A program made the position numbers and the translations under genes. The notes under the pieces were generated by a model. It worked only from the letters and a program-made list of their open reading frames with translations, ran no database searches and was not told the origin of the DNA. DNA of 64,000 bases from Oscarella lobularis (lineage: Eukaryota > Porifera > Homoscleromorpha > Homosclerophorida > Oscarellidae): contig NC_089177.1 in the NCBI RefSeq assembly GCF_947507565.1, forward strand, positions 1,922,001-1,986,000, given 5' to 3'. The number at the start of each line of letters is the position of its first letter. Within the stretch, counting starts at the first letter, position 1. Positions 61,401-64,000 of this stretch are shown here, piece by piece.

Positions 61401-63916
61401 CGAACCCACTTCCCCCCTCGAGCGTCTGTCCAGAGAACGTTGCAACGGAGCAACGAAGAGAGTAAGCTTGAAAGCACCATCTTTTGCCAGTGAAATTTTA
61501 CACTGCGTGGTTCAGGCCAAGCTTGATATACGCTACGCGGCTCTAACCGACGAGACACAGCTTCAGTAATCAACAGACTGTAAGCAGGAACTACGAGATG
61601 CTCAAGCAGCAAATAGTTCCACTTGGCTTTTATGTCAGACTGTCTGTCGGCAGCTGGCCACTTCAGACTTCGTCTGTTATCCGCTACGCTAAATGATCCG
61701 TGAACGTGAACAGGTAATCCAGTGTTGCTGTCATCGTCGTCACTGGGAGGAAGAGGCAGAAAGCAAAATACTCGACCCAAGTCAGTAGCTTGCTTTGTCA
61801 TTGGTTGCAGAGGAAGAGCCAGTCCCACCCATGGTAGCTGCTTCAGTTCAGTGGCAATCTCTGCCACTTGATAGAATTCACGGGAGACGTAGTGCACAAC
61901 AAACCATTTTTGCGTTACCGGAGCCAGTCCACGGCCACGGCAAGTCACACCCGCTTCAAAGGTCTCTTTCACTACTGCTTTGTGTTGAAGAAGACCATTC
62001 TCGATTCTTTTCCTTGCTTCAAACACGCCCTGCTTTGTCTCGTCGTTGATCGCGACGCTGAATATTTCTTCTGGACGTCGTGCTCCAGGCGTCCACTCCA
62101 AAACCGTGATGGATGCAACAGATTTTAGAAACAGCGGAACAAGATGTGCGTCCGCTTTGAAAGACTCAAAGAGCTTACGGATGGTTTCCGGAGAGTGACA
62201 GCTCTTGCTCAGATCAGACGATCGGCCGTCAGTGCGCAGAGGAAAGCGAAAGAGTGTGCCATTGTAGAATTGAGCTGACATGCTGCAGTCAAGAACATTA
62301 AAAGGAGCAAATTGATCCGGATAGGCACGGGCGTCTTTGAACTCATAGCGTCTGCCACTTCTGCCCTCATACACGTACTTCTCGTGAGGGTCAAAAAATC
62401 CGATCGTATCACCGCTAACCACGCTGGGTAGGTCTAGGGAAGACGTATAACTAAGAATCACAAGAATATTTATAGTGCCTTGCCAGTCAAGTGATAAACG
62501 GAATTGAAGCCTATTCCAAAACGGCCCACTTTCATGGGATCTTCTTCTTTCACGCTTTGATAGGGCTTTTGAATTCCTTCCCAGTCTTTGTCCTCGAACA
62601 CGGCGTTGTTCTGAGCGTAGAGCGCCGGTCCTTGAAATTGCTTCATCCTAGGGTTGAGGAGTGTCTCCTTGCCGTACGCATCTGGCCTTGCGTCGAGGAG
62701 AAACTGAACTTCTGTTGCACCAGCATCGTCAGCATTCTGAATAAGCTCCTGAGTAAAGAAAGAGCATTTCTAATAATAACTCAAAAACAATAAACAAACG
62801 CGATTATTACTTTGAGGATTTGGCCTCCTTCGGGGTATCTCTCAAGGATATCCTTCAACAGCTTACTGAGAGGAGGCGTCCTTTGGCCAAAAGAGCGCCC
62901 GATTTCGCTCGACGAAGAAGAAGAAGACCCTAAGTAACAATAAACGTTCGCTGCTGAAACCGAAAGTCTAGGTTGGCGCTAGGTTGATCCACGGATTCTA
63001 GAGAGAGGGATATGAAACACCAGTACATTGAGTTGGTTAGATGCGTGCCTCGGCCACGCCCCCTGACCCCGCTCAAGAAACGCCCGATTTCTCCGAATCC
63101 GAAGGCTCTCTAGCCTTCTAGGCAACTCGAAAAGGTTACTAATGGTGTAAATAATGCTTCTAATTCTAGATTTTAAAAGCGACGGATTCGTAAAGCCCGT
63201 TTTTTTCAACAGGCGACTTTGTCTAGTTTTCCTGATTGTTCTACAGGCTTTCGGAACCACAAAATACATTCTAACTCTAGGCTTAAGACGTCAAAGTGCA
63301 ACTGACATCTTGAAAAGCATCTGCGATTGATCAAGACAAGTTTGTACCCTCGCAAGAAGGGTGCATGCTCGAAAATCGTCTTCATCTCGACTATCGTGAA
63401 GCGCAGATGCTTTTGAAGATGTCAGTTGCACTTTGACGTCTTAAGCCTAGAGTTAGAATGTACTTTGTGGCTCCGAAGGCCTGCAGAACAATCAGGAAAA
63501 CTACACAAAGTCGCCGGTTGAAAAAACGGGCTTTAGGGATCCGTCGCTTGTAAAAAGAAGCATTATTTACACCATTAGTAACCTTTTCGAGTTGCCTAGA
63601 AGGCTAGAGAGCCTTCGGATTCGGAGAAATCGGGCGTTTCTTGAGCGGGGTCACAACTGATAAGGGGGAGGCGCGCATCTAACCACTCAATGTACTGGTG
63701 TTTCTTATCCCTCTCTCTAGAATCCGTGGTTGATCGAAGGTGAAAGTGAAGATCGAAGCACGGATAATCCGTGATCGAAGCGTACGTGCCAGCCTGCCCT
63801 GGTTATGGGAACGGCAGACCGCGTGCGCGCTCAACGTCTTAGCTTTAGCTTAGACCGTTTACCCTACAATCGGGACTCCTACCTCGACTCTTGCCCTGAC
63901 GGCGCGGCGTAGCCAT
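49490..63916 (-). CDS. SACS: sacsin B (HSP90-like repeats, J domain, HEPN)
   Basis: Exons (minus strand) 63916-63883, 62929-62811, 62748-62484 and 62433-49490 give 4453 residues; the last exon is 12,944 bp. The start MATPRR is shared with sacsin A. The architecture is the same: HSP90-like modules near residues 50, 1400 and 2414, a J domain with WHPDK near 4227, and a C-terminal HEPN domain. No ubiquitin-like domain is seen. Intron 3 (62434-62483) begins with GC (G|GCAAGG) where sacsin A has GT. Intron 1 is 953 bp against 138 bp in A because of a fold-back insertion. The whole frame is open, so both copies look functional. Relative to A it has small in-frame indels, for example an extra dozen residues near 54550. 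Confidence 0.95.
62989..63729. mobile_element. 741-bp fold-back (long terminal inverted repeat) element in sacsin B intron 1
   Basis: The sequence from ccacggattctagag to ctctagaatccgtgg is a nearly complete inverted repeat with arms of about 340 bp and a centre near 63340-63385. Internal matches include tcaaagtgcaactgacatct against its reverse complement at 63415-63436. A 5-bp direct repeat ttgat flanks it (62984-62988, 63730-63734). Sacsin A intron 1 lacks it, giving an empty-site comparison. No coding sequence is seen, so it is non-autonomous. Confidence 0.9.
63751..63780. repeat. possible fold-back footprint next to the large element
   Basis: A 14-bp insert (cacggataatccgt) lies between two copies of gatcgaag; with the g that follows it forms the palindrome cacggataatccgtg. 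Sacsin A has one gatcgaag and no insert here. The insert looks like the two ends of the 741-bp element joined with the middle gone. Confidence 0.5.
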
Positions 63917-63990
63917 GGCCGGTAAAAAGTCGACTCCCCAAAGACACTCGGATTCGGTGACGATAAATCACGAGCTGCTCATTATAACAT

Positions 63991-63996
63991 CACGTG
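63991..63996. promoter_or_regulatory. CACGTG E-box upstream of sacsin B
   Basis: ATCACGTGACAG lies 75-80 bp upstream of the ATG, matching the sacsin A site in sequence context. Confidence 0.4.
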
Positions 63997-64000
63997 ACAG

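Noticed and set aside
1-64000. tRNA or rRNA genes
   Set aside because: I looked for cloverleaf landmarks such as GGTTCGAAT-type T-arms and rRNA-like blocks; the few partial matches lie inside coding exons and do not fold.

Overview
The window is animal nuclear DNA. The genes are rich in introns, with most introns about 45-60 nt long and consensus splice sites. The gene set (a receptor tyrosine phosphatase, a cadherin-type adhesion protein, SAM-domain chitin synthases, the centrosome protein CEP78, sacsins) is metazoan. The compact introns together with chitin synthases of the SAM-containing type suggest an early-branching marine invertebrate. A sponge is my best guess, but that is inference; nothing in the window fixes the species. 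All gene models below were built by hand from splice sites, and every one keeps an open frame across all junctions.

Layout, plus strand first. 1-11896 is the 3' part of a very large receptor-type protein tyrosine phosphatase; its 5' end lies outside the window. Its ectodomain is made of cohesin-like, dockerin-like and TMEM132-like beta modules plus one FN3, followed by one TM segment, one active PTP domain and a 780-residue acidic tail. 12382-19356 and 20350-25161 are two tandem chitin synthase genes with the same seven-exon structure. The first carries a 5'-truncated CR1/L2-like retrotransposon inserted in antisense within coding exon 1. 25756-28558 is a complete ABCG half-transporter (16 exons, 633 aa). 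28757-31145 is a complete CEP78 homologue (16 exons, about 526 aa).

On the minus strand, 31818-33158 encodes a small two-repeat cadherin with a hydrophobic C-terminus that looks like a GPI signal. Two tandem sacsin genes follow (34304-47889 and 49490-63916; 4446 and 4453 aa). Each has three small 5' exons and one giant coding exon of about 12.9 kb. The second copy carries a 741-bp fold-back element in intron 1. A cluster of palindromic repeats lies at 33719-33995.

The genes do not form one pathway. The region is shaped by tandem duplication (chitin synthase, sacsin), mobile-element insertion into one copy of each pair, and an unusually high share of GC-AG introns (6 of 56 modelled). The items most worth following are the cohesin/dockerin-bearing receptor phosphatase, the GC-AG introns (one sacsin copy has GC where its paralogue has GT), the retroelement that splits a chitin synthase exon with a clean 5-bp target-site duplication, and the fold-back element family.
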